NCBI GenBank assembly: GCA_015066595.1
Contig: SVNZ01000008.1
Span: forward strand, 1 to 49,478
Length of the DNA: 49,478 nt
Direction of reading: 5' to 3'
Origin: Oscillospiraceae bacterium
GTDB taxonomy: Bacteria > Bacillota > Clostridia > Oscillospirales > Acutalibacteraceae
Part shown: positions 1 through 7,200 of the stretch, one piece after another
How positions within the stretch are numbered: position 1 is the first letter of the stretch
Layout: each line of letters opens with the position of its first letter
Made by a program: the position numbers and the translations under genes
Notes under the pieces: generated by a model
What the model was told of the DNA's origin: nothing
The model's input: only the letters and a program-made list of their open reading frames with translations
Databases searched by the model: none

Positions 1-76
1 GTGGGAACAACAGGGCTCGAACCTGTGACCCTCTGCTTGTAAGGCAGATGCTCTCCCAGCTGAGCTATGCTCCCAC
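1..76 (-). tRNA. tRNA-Val (UAC)
   Basis: Read on the minus strand this folds into a complete cloverleaf. The acceptor stem GTGGGAG pairs with TTCCCAC (last pair G-U), the anticodon stem TCTGC/GCAGA encloses loop CTTACAA with anticodon TAC, and the T-loop is GGTTCGAGCC. The 3' end falls on the first base of the window, so whether CCA is encoded cannot be seen. Confidence 0.95.
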
Positions 77-153
77 ACTGTTCGCCTCTTATTTGCGACG
101 CCTACTATCTTACTATATAACTTTCAAAAAGTCAATACTTTTTTTAAGAAAAT

Positions 154-1032
154 TTATTTTTTTGTAAGAATGGCTTTAAGATCAGCTTCTGTGAACTCAA
201 AGGTCTTGTTGCAAAAGTGGCAACTTGCCTTTGCACCGTGATCATGTGCAATCATTTCTTCGATTTCTTCTTTTGGCATTGACTCTATTAGCGAAGCAAT
301 TTTTTCTTTAGAACAACCACAGACATACTTGACCTCAAATTCGTCAAGTACCTCGACTTCGAATCCTGAAAGAGCCTCTTTGCACATATCAAGTGTAGAC
401 ATACCTTTTGCGAGCATTGTTGTGACAGAATCAAGCTTAGAAATATTTTCTTCGAGCTTTGCTATTGTGCTGTCATCTGCACCAGGTAAAAGCTGAATAA
501 GCAGTCCTCCAGAAAGAAGCACCTGGGCGCTATCTTTATCTATGAGTACTCCTAAAGCACACACTGTAGGTATCTGTTCACTCTGTGCATAATATGCAGC
601 GATATCTTCAGCAATCTCTCCTGATGCCAGTTCAATCTGTCCTATATATGGCTCGCCTGTGCCTAAATCACGCATTACGTTAAGCACACCGTTTTTGCCC
701 ACAGCTTCAGCTACATTAAGCTTACCGTTTTCATAATGTGTACTTTTACACGATGCGTTAGAAACATAACCTTTGACGTTACCGTGTGAATCAGCTACAG
801 CGATAACCACTCCCAACGGTCCGTCACCTGCCACACGCAGGTTGATAGATGCATCTTTGCTTTTGAGCATAGCACCCATCATAGATGTCGCTGTGAGAAG
901 TCTACCCAGTGCTGCAGATGCCACCGGTGATGTGCGGTGTATAAGCGATGCTTTATAAACTATGTCTGTAGAGTCTATGGCTGATGCCATAATAGCTCCG
1001 TCCGATGTAATACATCTGATTATTTTATCCAT
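154..1032 (-). CDS. hslO: Hsp33 redox-regulated chaperonin
   Basis: This 292-residue protein matches Hsp33, a cytosolic holdase chaperone switched on by oxidative stress with heat. The N-terminal two thirds is the conserved Hsp33 fold, starting MDKIIRCITSDGAI. The C-terminal redox switch is intact: C238 and C240 (C-x-C) plus C271 and C274 (C-x-x-C), which bind zinc when reduced and form disulfides when oxidised. Length is normal for the family. A GGAG ribosome site precedes the ATG. It lies 21 bp downstream of the methyltransferase gene on the same strand, so co-transcription is possible. No sign of truncation. Confidence 0.95.
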   Translation of the reverse strand: MDKIIRCITSDGAIMASAIDSTDIVYKASLIHRTSPVASAALGRLLTATSMMGAMLKSKDASINLRVAGDGPLGVVIAVADSHGNVKGYVSNASCKSTHYENGKLNVAEAVGKNGVLNVMRDLGTGEPYIGQIELASGEIAEDIAAYYAQSEQIPTVCALGVLIDKDSAQVLLSGGLLIQLLPGADDSTIAKLEENISKLDSVTTMLAKGMSTLDMCKEALSGFEVEVLDEFEVKYVCGCSKEKIASLIESMPKEEIEEMIAHDHGAKASCHFCNKTFEFTEADLKAILTKK

Positions 1033-1053
1033 ATTATTATCTCCGTAAAAATA

Positions 1054-1809
1054 TTACTTTTTTCTTGCTATATATATAATTCGTTGTTCATCCTTCTTTG
1101 GTGACTCAAAGGTCATATCACCAAAGCGTCTTACAACTTCAAGGCCTGCTTTTTTCAGCATTTTGCTTAATTCTTCATCAGTATAGGCACGTTCGGAAAA
1201 TTCTTCAGACATTCTGTAATAAACATCACCCTCACGCTCAAAGAAATCGAGTTCGATATTCACAATATTATTTTCTTTTAAAGAATTTTGCCACACACAG
1301 AAAACATCTTCTGTATCGTACACAAAAGTATTGTCTGCTAAAACTTCTTTATGCTTATAAACTGAGTTGACATCAAAAAGAAAGTATCCGCCCTTGTTCA
1401 TAAAAAGCGATACCTTGTCAAAAGTTTTCTGCACATCTTCAAGCCTTGTCAGGTGGTTGATGCTATCCAGTGTACATATACATGTGTCTATGGTTCCGTA
1501 TAAATCAAGCGACTGCATTTTCTGGCATAAAAAGAGTATGTCAAGGTCGTTTTCAACAGCCTTTTGTCTAGCGTAGGACAACATATCGTACGATGCATCA
1601 ACTCCATAGATATCAATGCCGAGCTTTTTCAACTCGACAGTGAGTGAACCTGTACCGCATGCTAAATCAAGGCTCAACCCCATATCGTGGTCAAGCCTTG
1701 TGAAAACATCAATAATATAGCGGGCTCTGTCAGGATAGCCGACATTTTGCATAAGGGTATCGTAATATTCCGAAAAAGAATTATACCCATCAAAAGTAGC
1801 GTAGCCCAT
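1054..1809 (-). CDS. Class I SAM-dependent methyltransferase
   Basis: The 251-residue product has a Rossmann methyltransferase fold: motif I LDLACGTGSL near residue 49, an acidic motif II residue in YGVDAS, and a motif IV-like region near ICTLDSINHL. The substrate cannot be read from sequence; close family members are usually annotated only as methyltransferase-domain proteins. The ATG overlaps the stop codon of the yerC-like gene by one base (TGATG), implying translational coupling. A GTG one codon upstream is an alternative start. Confidence 0.85.
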   Translation of the reverse strand: MGYATFDGYNSFSEYYDTLMQNVGYPDRARYIIDVFTRLDHDMGLSLDLACGTGSLTVELKKLGIDIYGVDASYDMLSYARQKAVENDLDILFLCQKMQSLDLYGTIDTCICTLDSINHLTRLEDVQKTFDKVSLFMNKGGYFLFDVNSVYKHKEVLADNTFVYDTEDVFCVWQNSLKENNIVNIELDFFEREGDVYYRMSEEFSERAYTDEELSKMLKKAGLEVVRRFGDMTFESPKKDEQRIIYIARKK

Positions 1810-2105
1810 CACTTTTTCTCTTCAAGTCTTTCAAAGACAAGGTCATATCCGCCACTGTTCTCATAATTTAAAGAACGATTGACTCGGCTGATGGTAGCTG
1901 TGGATGCACCTGTCTTTGCAACGATCTCACTGTAGACCATATTATCCTTGAGCATCTTCGCAACAACAAAGCGCTGTGACATAGATTTGATCTCAGGAAT
2001 AGTGCAAAGATCTTTGAAAAGCAAAGCGCATTCTTCCCTGGTTTTGAGTGTGATGATTGCGTCAAACAAATAATCTGTAAATTCGTCGTTGAGTTTCTTA
2101 GCCAT
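1809..2105 (-). CDS. YerC/YecD family TrpR-like DNA-binding protein
   Basis: This 98-residue protein matches the YerC/YecD family, small helix-turn-helix proteins related to the Trp repressor. The signature IPEIKSMSQRFVVAKML (residues 37-53) is followed by the HTH, GASTATISRVNRSLNYE (residues 66-82). The effector and target genes are unknown for most of the family. The gene begins a coupled pair with the methyltransferase; a GGAGAG ribosome site precedes the ATG. The GASTATISR recognition helix is the main support for the call. Confidence 0.9.
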   Translation of the reverse strand: MAKKLNDEFTDYLFDAIITLKTREECALLFKDLCTIPEIKSMSQRFVVAKMLKDNMVYSEIVAKTGASTATISRVNRSLNYENSGGYDLVFERLEEKK

Positions 2106-2185
2106 TTTGAACTCTCCGTTTCATAATTTAATGCACTAAAATTTTAACACATAAAATCGTAAAAGTAAAGAGAAAAAAGTATAAG

Positions 2186-2211
2186 AAAAAATCCCCCTAT
2201 AAAAAGGGGGA
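2186..2211 (-). terminator. Intrinsic terminator of the ArsP_2-type exporter gene
   Basis: On the minus strand a CCCCC/GGGGG stem (2206-2210 with 2193-2197) with an A/T loop is followed by a run of six T. It lies 11 bp after the exporter stop codon. Confidence 0.8.
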
Positions 2212-2221
2212 TAAATACGGC

Positions 2222-3079
2222 TTAAAACAGATTCCAAAGAGCTCCGCAAATAACGCCAAGCAAAACACCGCTTATAAGTAAAACTAAAGTAATAAGCACA
2301 TTTTCTTTCACATTTTTGTTAAGTCTGAAAAGCACAAGCAAACCAACACCTGCGTTTGTCATAAGACCTGAGAGCATCGCTGATGGACTGATAACTCCTT
2401 CGACAAACAGGTTAGTAATAAGCACTGATACAGAACAGTTAGGAATAAGACCGACTACACCGGCAACAACTTCTGATACAAACGGTTGTGTAATAAATAA
2501 ATCGGATAAGATCTCATTGCCAAAATATTCAAAAATAACGTTGAGTGCAAAAGACACAATAATAATAAGCACAAGCACTTTCAGTGTGTGTTTGAGTGCT
2601 GACAAGAATATATTTTCATGACAATCGCAGTGTTCTTGTTCACAAAAATCATGAATGTGGTCAGATGATATGCCACGGTTTTTCTTAAAAATGCGGAGCA
2701 GCGCATCAACGATAAAACCGCACAAAGCAGCACCAAAAATCTTAAACAGTAGGATTTTCAAAATAACTTTGCCCTCAATATCAGAAGACAGTAAAATCGG
2801 TAACATCTCGTCAGAAGTGGACAAAAAGACTGCAAGCAACGTACCGAGAGTCACGATGTGTGCGGTGTAAAAACCGGCTATTGCACCGGAAAAACCACAC
2901 TGCGGAATAGCACCCAAAAGCGATCCGAGAGCAGGCCCTGCATAGCCGACTTTCAAGACAGAACGGTTGAGCTTATCTCCTGCTTTGAGTTCGAGGTACT
3001 CCATCAGCAAATACGCTAAAAACAGAATCGGTGTCATCTTCAGTGCATCAAGCAAGGTTTCAAAAATAATTTCAAGCAT
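2222..3079 (-). CDS. Putative heavy-metal/manganese exporter, ArsP_2-type (10 TM)
   Basis: A 285-residue integral membrane protein with about ten hydrophobic segments in two halves. It resembles the family labelled 'putative manganese transporter / arsenic efflux, ArsP_2'. Recognisable elements are GAIPQCGFSGAIAGFY (residues 56-71) and the repeat-like GLIPNCSVSVLITNLF (residues 210-225): paired P-x-C motifs in each half that suit a metal pathway. Between the halves is a cytosolic loop rich in H, C, D and E (DHIHDFCEQEHCDCHEN), a plausible metal-sensing or delivery loop. Substrate is not certain: family annotation varies between arsenic and manganese. It is monocistronic, with its own promoter and terminator. 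Confidence 0.75.
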   Translation of the reverse strand: MLEIIFETLLDALKMTPILFLAYLLMEYLELKAGDKLNRSVLKVGYAGPALGSLLGAIPQCGFSGAIAGFYTAHIVTLGTLLAVFLSTSDEMLPILLSSDIEGKVILKILLFKIFGAALCGFIVDALLRIFKKNRGISSDHIHDFCEQEHCDCHENIFLSALKHTLKVLVLIIIVSFALNVIFEYFGNEILSDLFITQPFVSEVVAGVVGLIPNCSVSVLITNLFVEGVISPSAMLSGLMTNAGVGLLVLFRLNKNVKENVLITLVLLISGVLLGVICGALWNLF

Positions 3080-3108
3080 TGCATTACCTCATAAAACGTT
3101 ATGAAAGA

Positions 3109-3137
3109 ATGATAGCAAAATATCTTTTTAGAGTCAA
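3109..3137 (-). promoter_or_regulatory. Sigma-A-type promoter of the ArsP_2-type exporter
   Basis: On the minus strand TTGACT (3137-3132) and TATCAT (3114-3109) are separated by 17 bp, about 30 bp upstream of the exporter ATG. Confidence 0.6.
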
Positions 3138-3188
3138 TGCGGGAAATAAAATTTGGTATAATTTTACTGTTTTTAAAGCAAAAAGCAC

Positions 3189-3217
3189 TTGACAACGAAT
3201 TTTCATTGTGATAGAAT
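3189..3217 (+). promoter_or_regulatory. Promoter of the tRNA-Ser genes
   Basis: TTGACA at 3189-3194 and TAGAAT at 3212-3217 with a 17-bp spacer, placing the start about 10 bases before the first tRNA-Ser. Confidence 0.8.
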
Positions 3218-3234
3218 TTCATTTGCAAGTTTAC

Positions 3235-3323
3235 GGAGAGGTGTCCGAGTGGTTTAAGGAGCTAGTCTTGAAAACTAGTGATCCCGCGAGGGACCAAGGG
3301 TTCGAATCCCTTCCTCTCCGCCA
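3235..3323 (+). tRNA. tRNA-Ser (UGA)
   Basis: GGAGAGG pairs with CCTCTCC in the acceptor stem. The anticodon stem CTAGT/ACTAG encloses loop CTTGAAA with anticodon TGA. A long variable arm (TGATCCCGCGAGGGACCA) is typical of serine tRNA, and CCA is encoded at 3321-3323. Confidence 0.95.
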
Positions 3324-3356
3324 TTTTTTTATATTTTGCAAAACACTTTGGCATAC

Positions 3357-3447
3357 GGAGGATTACTCAAGTGGCCAAAGAGGCTCCCCTGCTAAGGGAG
3401 TAGGCCGGGAAACCGGTGCGAGAGTTCGAATCTCTTGTCCTCCGCCA
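3357..3447 (+). tRNA. tRNA-Ser (GCU)
   Basis: The acceptor stem starts GGAGGAT; the anticodon stem CTCCC/GGGAG encloses loop CTGCTAA with anticodon GCT. It has the long serine variable arm and an encoded CCA at 3445-3447. Only 33 bp separate it from the UGA gene and no terminator lies between, so both probably share one transcript. Its last 18 pre-CCA bases recur twice downstream. Confidence 0.95.
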
Positions 3448-3448
3448 T

Positions 3449-3490
3449 AAAACAGAGCACACCAAACGGTGCGCTCTGTTTTATTTTATG
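3449..3490 (+). terminator. Terminator directly after tRNA-Ser (unit 1)
   Basis: A 15-base arm at 3449-3463 pairs with 3468-3482 around loop AAAC. There is one A-C mismatch (3459 opposite 3472). The 3' arm runs into TTTTATTTTA. Confidence 0.85.
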
Positions 3491-3660
3491 ATACGTTTGA
3501 TTCGAACTCGAGCACCGAAGGTGCGGGCATTGAGTACGACCGCCGCCAGTGGCGGTGTAAGGGAGTACGATAATGGTGCGGTGGTCAAAATTATGTGAAG
3601 CGAATAGCGAACGAATAATTTTGGGTACCACAAACTGGGGAATCTCTTGTCCTCCGCCAT

Positions 3661-3702
3661 AAAACAGAGCACACCAAACGGTGTGCTCTGTTTTATTTTA
3701 TG
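3661..3702 (+). terminator. Terminator in repeat unit 2
   Basis: This is the same hairpin as the first unit, 212 bp downstream. Here the stem is perfectly complementary because the single base difference between the units (3684 T) repairs the mismatch. Confidence 0.8.
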
Positions 3703-3871
3703 ATACGTTTGATTCGAACTCGAGCACCGAAGGTGCGGGCATTGAGTACGACCGCCGCCAGTGGCGGTGTAAGGGAGTACGATAATGGTGCGGTGGTCAA
3801 AATTATGTGAAGCGAATAGCGAACGAATAATTTTGGGTACCACAAACTGGGGAATCTCTTGTCCTCCGCCT

Positions 3872-3912
3872 AAGAAAGCACTGACCTTTAAGGTTGATGC
3901 TTTTCTTTTTTA
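3872..3912 (+). terminator. Terminator after the third tRNA-tail copy
   Basis: AAAGCA pairs with TGCTTT and TGACC with GGTTG around a short loop, followed by TTTTCTTTTTT. It is unrelated to the unit terminators, so it may be the original tRNA terminator displaced by the units. Confidence 0.65.
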
Positions 3913-3935
3913 TTATTCAACTTTGCTTTAATCTG

Positions 3936-4493
3936 TTATGCGTTGATTGATATCAGAAAATACTCTGTTATCTGTTGTGGAGACTCTTGCATCTTGTTAT
4001 CAATCCACCATCGTATAGTCTCGACAAAAGTCGCTGCTATGTGATTTGTCCAAAAATCCTTTGGGAGTTTCTGTGACCTTATATTATCGAAGGTTTCGTA
4101 CTGATTTTCAATAAGCTTAGCAAGACCTGTTTTAAAATATCCTAAAAACATTTCATTATTCTGGCACGATAGCAAATCCAATATGTGGTTATCGTTTTTC
4201 TCTATATGTTGTACAAGATGCAAAAAGGCTGATCGAGGAGCATCGCACTCAAAAATATGTTTGTGATTCTCACCATTCTCCCCCATTGAATCAAATATGT
4301 GACAAAACAGCTCTTCGCAAAGCTCTTTGAGAAGATAATCCCTTGTTTCAAAATGTGCGTAAAACGTTGCTCTGCCTATATCGGCACGTGTAATAATATC
4401 GCTCACTGTTATTCGACTCAAATTCTTTTCGGATAACAGCTGTGTAAATGCCGAAAAAATAGCTTCTCGTGTTTTTCTTTGTCTTCTATCCAT
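3936..4493 (-). CDS. TetR/AcrR family transcriptional regulator
   Basis: A 185-residue TetR-type repressor. The N-terminal HTH is clear: TREAIFSAFTQLL, then ITVSDIITRADIGRATFYAHFETRDYLL (about residues 28-55), the usual family signature. The C-terminal half is a diverse ligand domain, here resembling the TetR_C_33-like group. GGAGG with a short spacer favours the ATG at 4493 over the one five codons upstream. It is divergent from the cation-efflux gene, and two TTGTTC-containing operator-like sites lie between them. The likely role is to repress the pump and itself; the ligand is unknown. Confidence 0.85.
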   Translation of the reverse strand: MDRRQRKTREAIFSAFTQLLSEKNLSRITVSDIITRADIGRATFYAHFETRDYLLKELCEELFCHIFDSMGENGENHKHIFECDAPRSAFLHLVQHIEKNDNHILDLLSCQNNEMFLGYFKTGLAKLIENQYETFDNIRSQKLPKDFWTNHIAATFVETIRWWIDNKMQESPQQITEYFLISINA

Positions 4494-4518
4494 AACGCCT
4501 CCATACATTTTTGAAGAA

Positions 4519-4536
4519 TTGTTCAGTATCGTACAA
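4519..4536. promoter_or_regulatory. Second operator-like dyad of the TetR/CDF pair
   Basis: TTGTTC-N6-GTACAA is an imperfect inverted repeat just upstream of the TetR gene. Its left half (TTGTTC) is shared with the perfect dyad at 4588-4602. Confidence 0.45.
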
Positions 4537-4553
4537 AATCACAAAATAATATG

Positions 4554-4582
4554 TTGCTAACATTAGCTACTGCACATATTAT
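4554..4582 (+). promoter_or_regulatory. Promoter of the cation-efflux gene
   Basis: TTGCTA (4554-4559) and TATTAT (4577-4582) are 17 bp apart. The predicted start near 4589 falls inside the operator dyad. Confidence 0.6.
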
Positions 4583-4583
4583 A

Positions 4584-4606
4584 ATATCGAACAAATTGTT
4601 CGGTAT
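4584..4606. promoter_or_regulatory. Operator palindrome for the TetR-type regulator
   Basis: The core CGAACAAATTGTTCG (4588-4602) is a perfect 7-1-7 palindrome, extended by ATA/TAT on each side. It covers the predicted transcription start of the efflux gene, the standard place for a repressor site. Confidence 0.65.
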
Positions 4607-4655
4607 TGTATTGATTGTACTACTATCAGAAATCATTGTCAACCAAGGAGGAGCT

Positions 4656-5543
4656 ATGAAAACTGAGAAAAACATACTCGTTGCTTTTATACTGAATCTC
4701 GCTTTTTCGATATTTGAATTCATCGGAGGGGTAGCTACATCGAGTGTTGCTATTATCTCTGATGCTGTTCATGATATCTCAGATGCTTTGAGTATCGGTG
4801 TGTCATACTTTTTGGAAAGAAAAAGCAAAAAGCAGCCTGATGAAATTTTTACATACGGATATGCACGCTACTCTGTTTTAGGTGGCGCAATAACCACTTC
4901 GATTCTGCTAATCAGTTCTGTTATTGTCATATACAACGGTGTGCTGAGGATTATAAACCCTGTTAAGATAAACTACAACGGGATGATTCTATTTGCTGTA
5001 ATCGGTGTTGTTGTGAATTTTTGTGCGGCTTGGTTCACAAAAGATGGAAACAGCATCAACCAAAAGGCTGTAAATCTTCATATGCTTGAAGATGTTTTTG
5101 GGTGGATAGTTGTGTTGATAGGTGCTATTGTTATGTGGTTCACTGATATTTCTATCATTGACCCTATTATGTCAATCGGTGTAGCACTCTTCATACTGAT
5201 ACACTCAATAAAACACTTAAAAAGTATAATAGGACTATTCCTATTGAAAGCTCCTGACAATATTGATATAAATGAACTCAAAGAACATCTGAGAGAAATC
5301 GACAGTGTAAAAGATGTGCATCATATTCATATATGGAGCTTAGACGGGCAAAGCAACTATGCTACAATGCATATTGTGGCAGATAAAAACGATAAAGAGA
5401 TGAAGGATAAAATAAAACATGAGCTTAAACATCATGGGATATGTCACTCTACACTTGAATTTGAAACAAGCAATGAAGCTTGTAATAATAAGCACTGTTA
5501 TGTAGAGCACAAAATAAAAAGCTGTCATCACCATCATCATTAA
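4656..5543 (+). CDS. Cation diffusion facilitator family transporter
   Basis: A 295-residue CDF-type exporter that would use the proton gradient to expel divalent metal, most often zinc. Both intramembrane metal-site motifs are present: D36/H39/D43 in SDAVHDISDALS and H142/D146 in NLHMLEDVFG. About six TM segments precede a cytosolic C-terminal domain (residues 205-280) with HHIHIW, the usual regulatory metal site. The tail ends in a run of five histidines. AAGGAGG precedes the chosen ATG; longer frames reach into the promoter and lack a ribosome site. Its TetR neighbour suggests inducible expression. Confidence 0.9.
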   Translation: MKTEKNILVAFILNLAFSIFEFIGGVATSSVAIISDAVHDISDALSIGVSYFLERKSKKQPDEIFTYGYARYSVLGGAITTSILLISSVIVIYNGVLRIINPVKINYNGMILFAVIGVVVNFCAAWFTKDGNSINQKAVNLHMLEDVFGWIVVLIGAIVMWFTDISIIDPIMSIGVALFILIHSIKHLKSIIGLFLLKAPDNIDINELKEHLREIDSVKDVHHIHIWSLDGQSNYATMHIVADKNDKEMKDKIKHELKHHGICHSTLEFETSNEACNNKHCYVEHKIKSCHHHHH

Positions 5544-5572
5544 GCAAACACTCAGATTTAACTATTTTCCAT

Positions 5573-5602
5573 TTGACATATGTTCATTATATTTGATATA
5601 AT
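5573..5602 (+). promoter_or_regulatory. Promoter upstream of pepD
   Basis: TTGACA (5573-5578) and TATAAT (5597-5602) are both perfect consensus with an 18-bp spacer. The predicted start is near 5609. Confidence 0.7.
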
Positions 5603-5615
5603 TTTTTTGATCTAG

Positions 5616-5649
5616 GGGCAGGCCTTGGGGCTTGCCCGTTTTTTTATTT
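5616..5649 (+). terminator. Intrinsic terminator between the promoter and pepD
   Basis: A 9-bp stem (GGGCAGGCC with GGCTTGCCC, one G-U pair) around loop TTGG is followed by GTTTTTTTATTTT. It ends only a few bases before the pepD ribosome site, so it either ends efflux-gene transcription or attenuates pepD. Confidence 0.8.
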
Positions 5650-5660
5650 TGGAGGTTATT

Positions 5661-7103
5661 ATGCCAAAGCTTGAAAACTTGAACCCTGAAAGGGTTTTTC
5701 ACTACTTTGAAGAAATCAGCTCTATCCATCGCGGATCAGGTGATATGGAAGCGATTTCGCAGTATTGCATCGAATTTGCAAAATCACACGGACTTAGATA
5801 CTACGCTGACGCTGACAAAAACGTTGTTATCTATAAAGATGGCAGCAATGGATATGAAAATAGCGAACCCGTCATACTACAGGGACATCTGGACATTGTG
5901 TGCCAGAAAACAGCCGACTGTGATATTGATTTTCTTAAAGACGGTCTTAATATTTATGTCGACGGAGATTTTATAAAAGCAAGAGGTACAACACTCGGTG
6001 CTGACAACGGTATCGCTGTTGCGATGGTACTATCCATCTTAGAAAGTGACTCTATCGCACACCCTCCTATCGAAGCTGTTTTCACTACTGATGAAGAAAC
6101 GGGTATGTACGGTGCAAAAGGTCTTGATATGAGCGTATTGAAAGCTAAGCGCATGATAAATCTCGACTCTGAAGAAGATGACTGCATCACGGTATCTTGT
6201 GCAGGTGGCAGTGATTTTAAAGTCACACAAAAATTAAACTTCAAAAAATCTGAGGGCACAAAAGTTACAGTTGCATTTGATGGTCTTATGGGTGGTCACT
6301 CGGGTGTTGAAATAAATAAAGGCAGAGCGAACGCTAACATCGTAGCAGGAAAGTTCTTGAATCATTTGCACCGTAAAACTCTGTTTGAAATTATAAACAT
6401 CAACGGTGGAGATAAAGCAAACGCTATTCCTGTTAAATGCTGTGTAGAGCTTTGTGTAAAGAATCTTGATGAAAACATCGCTATAATCAACGAAAGCCTT
6501 GAGCTGATTAAGCTTGAATACAGTGACAGAGAAAAGAAGATGAATATTTCTGTTGATGTTAGCGAAAGCGGTATATTCGATGTTATCAGCCTTGATGATA
6601 CAAAGAAGCTTATATGTGCGCTTTCTTGTACACCTAACGGTGTTTTGGAAATGAGCAAGAGCATAGACGGACTTGTAGAAACATCGCTGAACTTAGGGGT
6701 ACTAAAAATTGACAATGATGTTCTCACTATACACTACGGGCTAAGAAGCAACAGACAGATTTCGCTGAGAACTCTTGAAGAAAAGATGATGACTTTCTAC
6801 GATAATCTTTCTTTTAAATGGGAATGCTTTGGACATTATCCACCTTGGGAATACAGAGAAAACTCTAAACTCAGAGAATTGTACAAGAAAACTTATGTTG
6901 AACAATTTGACAAAGAGCCTAGAGTTGAAGCACTCCACGCCGGACTTGAGTGCGGAATATTCGCATCAGCTATCAACGACTTTGATTGTATCGCTATCGG
7001 TCCGACTATTTTTGATGTGCACACTGTAAATGAGAAGCTGAGCATCACATCAACTACAAGAATATATAGTACTCTTGTGAAACTTCTAGCAAAAATGCAG
7101 TGA
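5661..7103 (+). CDS. pepD: Aminoacyl-histidine dipeptidase (PepD, M20 family)
   Basis: A 480-residue cytosolic zinc dipeptidase of the M20/PepD group, which releases amino acids from Xaa-His and other dipeptides. Metal and catalytic residues are visible: H76 and D78 in GHLDIV, bridging D115 in LGADNG, general base E145/E146 in TTDEETG, and later the MGGHSGVEI lid-domain motif. Length is normal. The start is set by GGAGG before the ATG; an upstream in-frame ATG lies inside the terminator hairpin. Placement ahead of an OPT peptide transporter suggests a peptide-use module. Confidence 0.93.
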   Translation: MPKLENLNPERVFHYFEEISSIHRGSGDMEAISQYCIEFAKSHGLRYYADADKNVVIYKDGSNGYENSEPVILQGHLDIVCQKTADCDIDFLKDGLNIYVDGDFIKARGTTLGADNGIAVAMVLSILESDSIAHPPIEAVFTTDEETGMYGAKGLDMSVLKAKRMINLDSEEDDCITVSCAGGSDFKVTQKLNFKKSEGTKVTVAFDGLMGGHSGVEINKGRANANIVAGKFLNHLHRKTLFEIININGGDKANAIPVKCCVELCVKNLDENIAIINESLELIKLEYSDREKKMNISVDVSESGIFDVISLDDTKKLICALSCTPNGVLEMSKSIDGLVETSLNLGVLKIDNDVLTIHYGLRSNRQISLRTLEEKMMTFYDNLSFKWECFGHYPPWEYRENSKLRELYKKTYVEQFDKEPRVEALHAGLECGIFASAINDFDCIAIGPTIFDVHTVNEKLSITSTTRIYSTLVKLLAKMQ

Positions 7104-7110
7104 TTTCCTA

Positions 7111-7139
7111 TTGTTTTTTGTATAAAAATATGATAAAAT
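7111..7139 (+). promoter_or_regulatory. Promoter of the OPT transporter gene
   Basis: TTGTTT (7111-7116) and TAAAAT (7134-7139) with a 17-bp spacer. The leader carries a small stem (CACAAAGAC with GTCTTAGTG, one mismatch) at about 7158-7185 that has no T-run. Confidence 0.5.
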
Positions 7140-7200
7140 AAGTCGAATAAATTTTGTCACAAAGACTTTTGAGGGGTCTTAGTGTCAGTAAGGAGAAATT

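Larger units (their letters stand above)
3429..3870 (+). repeat. Two tandem 212-bp units plus a third copy of the tRNA-Ser 3' end
   Basis: Units span 3429-3640 and 3641-3852, followed by an 18-base partial third start at 3853-3870. Each unit begins with the last 18 bases of tRNA-Ser before CCA (AATCTCTTGTCCTCCGCC). The two units differ at one position that I can find (C at 3472, T at 3684). Each unit contains an intrinsic-terminator hairpin, a GCACC/GGTGC hairpin, a CCGCC/GGCGG hairpin and a long stem GTGGT-CAAAATTAT / ATAATTTTG-GGT-ACCAC. I see no credible protein in it. This accounts for most of the gene-free stretch from 3448 to 3935. Confidence 0.9.

Noticed and set aside
2222..3079. yybP-ykoY manganese riboswitch before the ArsP_2-type exporter
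   Set aside because: The promoter leaves only about 20-25 bases of leader, too short for the riboswitch.
3208..3843. Open reading frames across the tRNA-Ser genes and the 212-bp units
   Set aside because: They run through tRNA genes, terminators and repeat copies in different frames, lack ribosome sites and resemble the frequent mis-called proteins in such regions.
3429..3870. CRISPR array
   Set aside because: Only two long tandem units exist, with no short repeats, variable spacers or cas genes.
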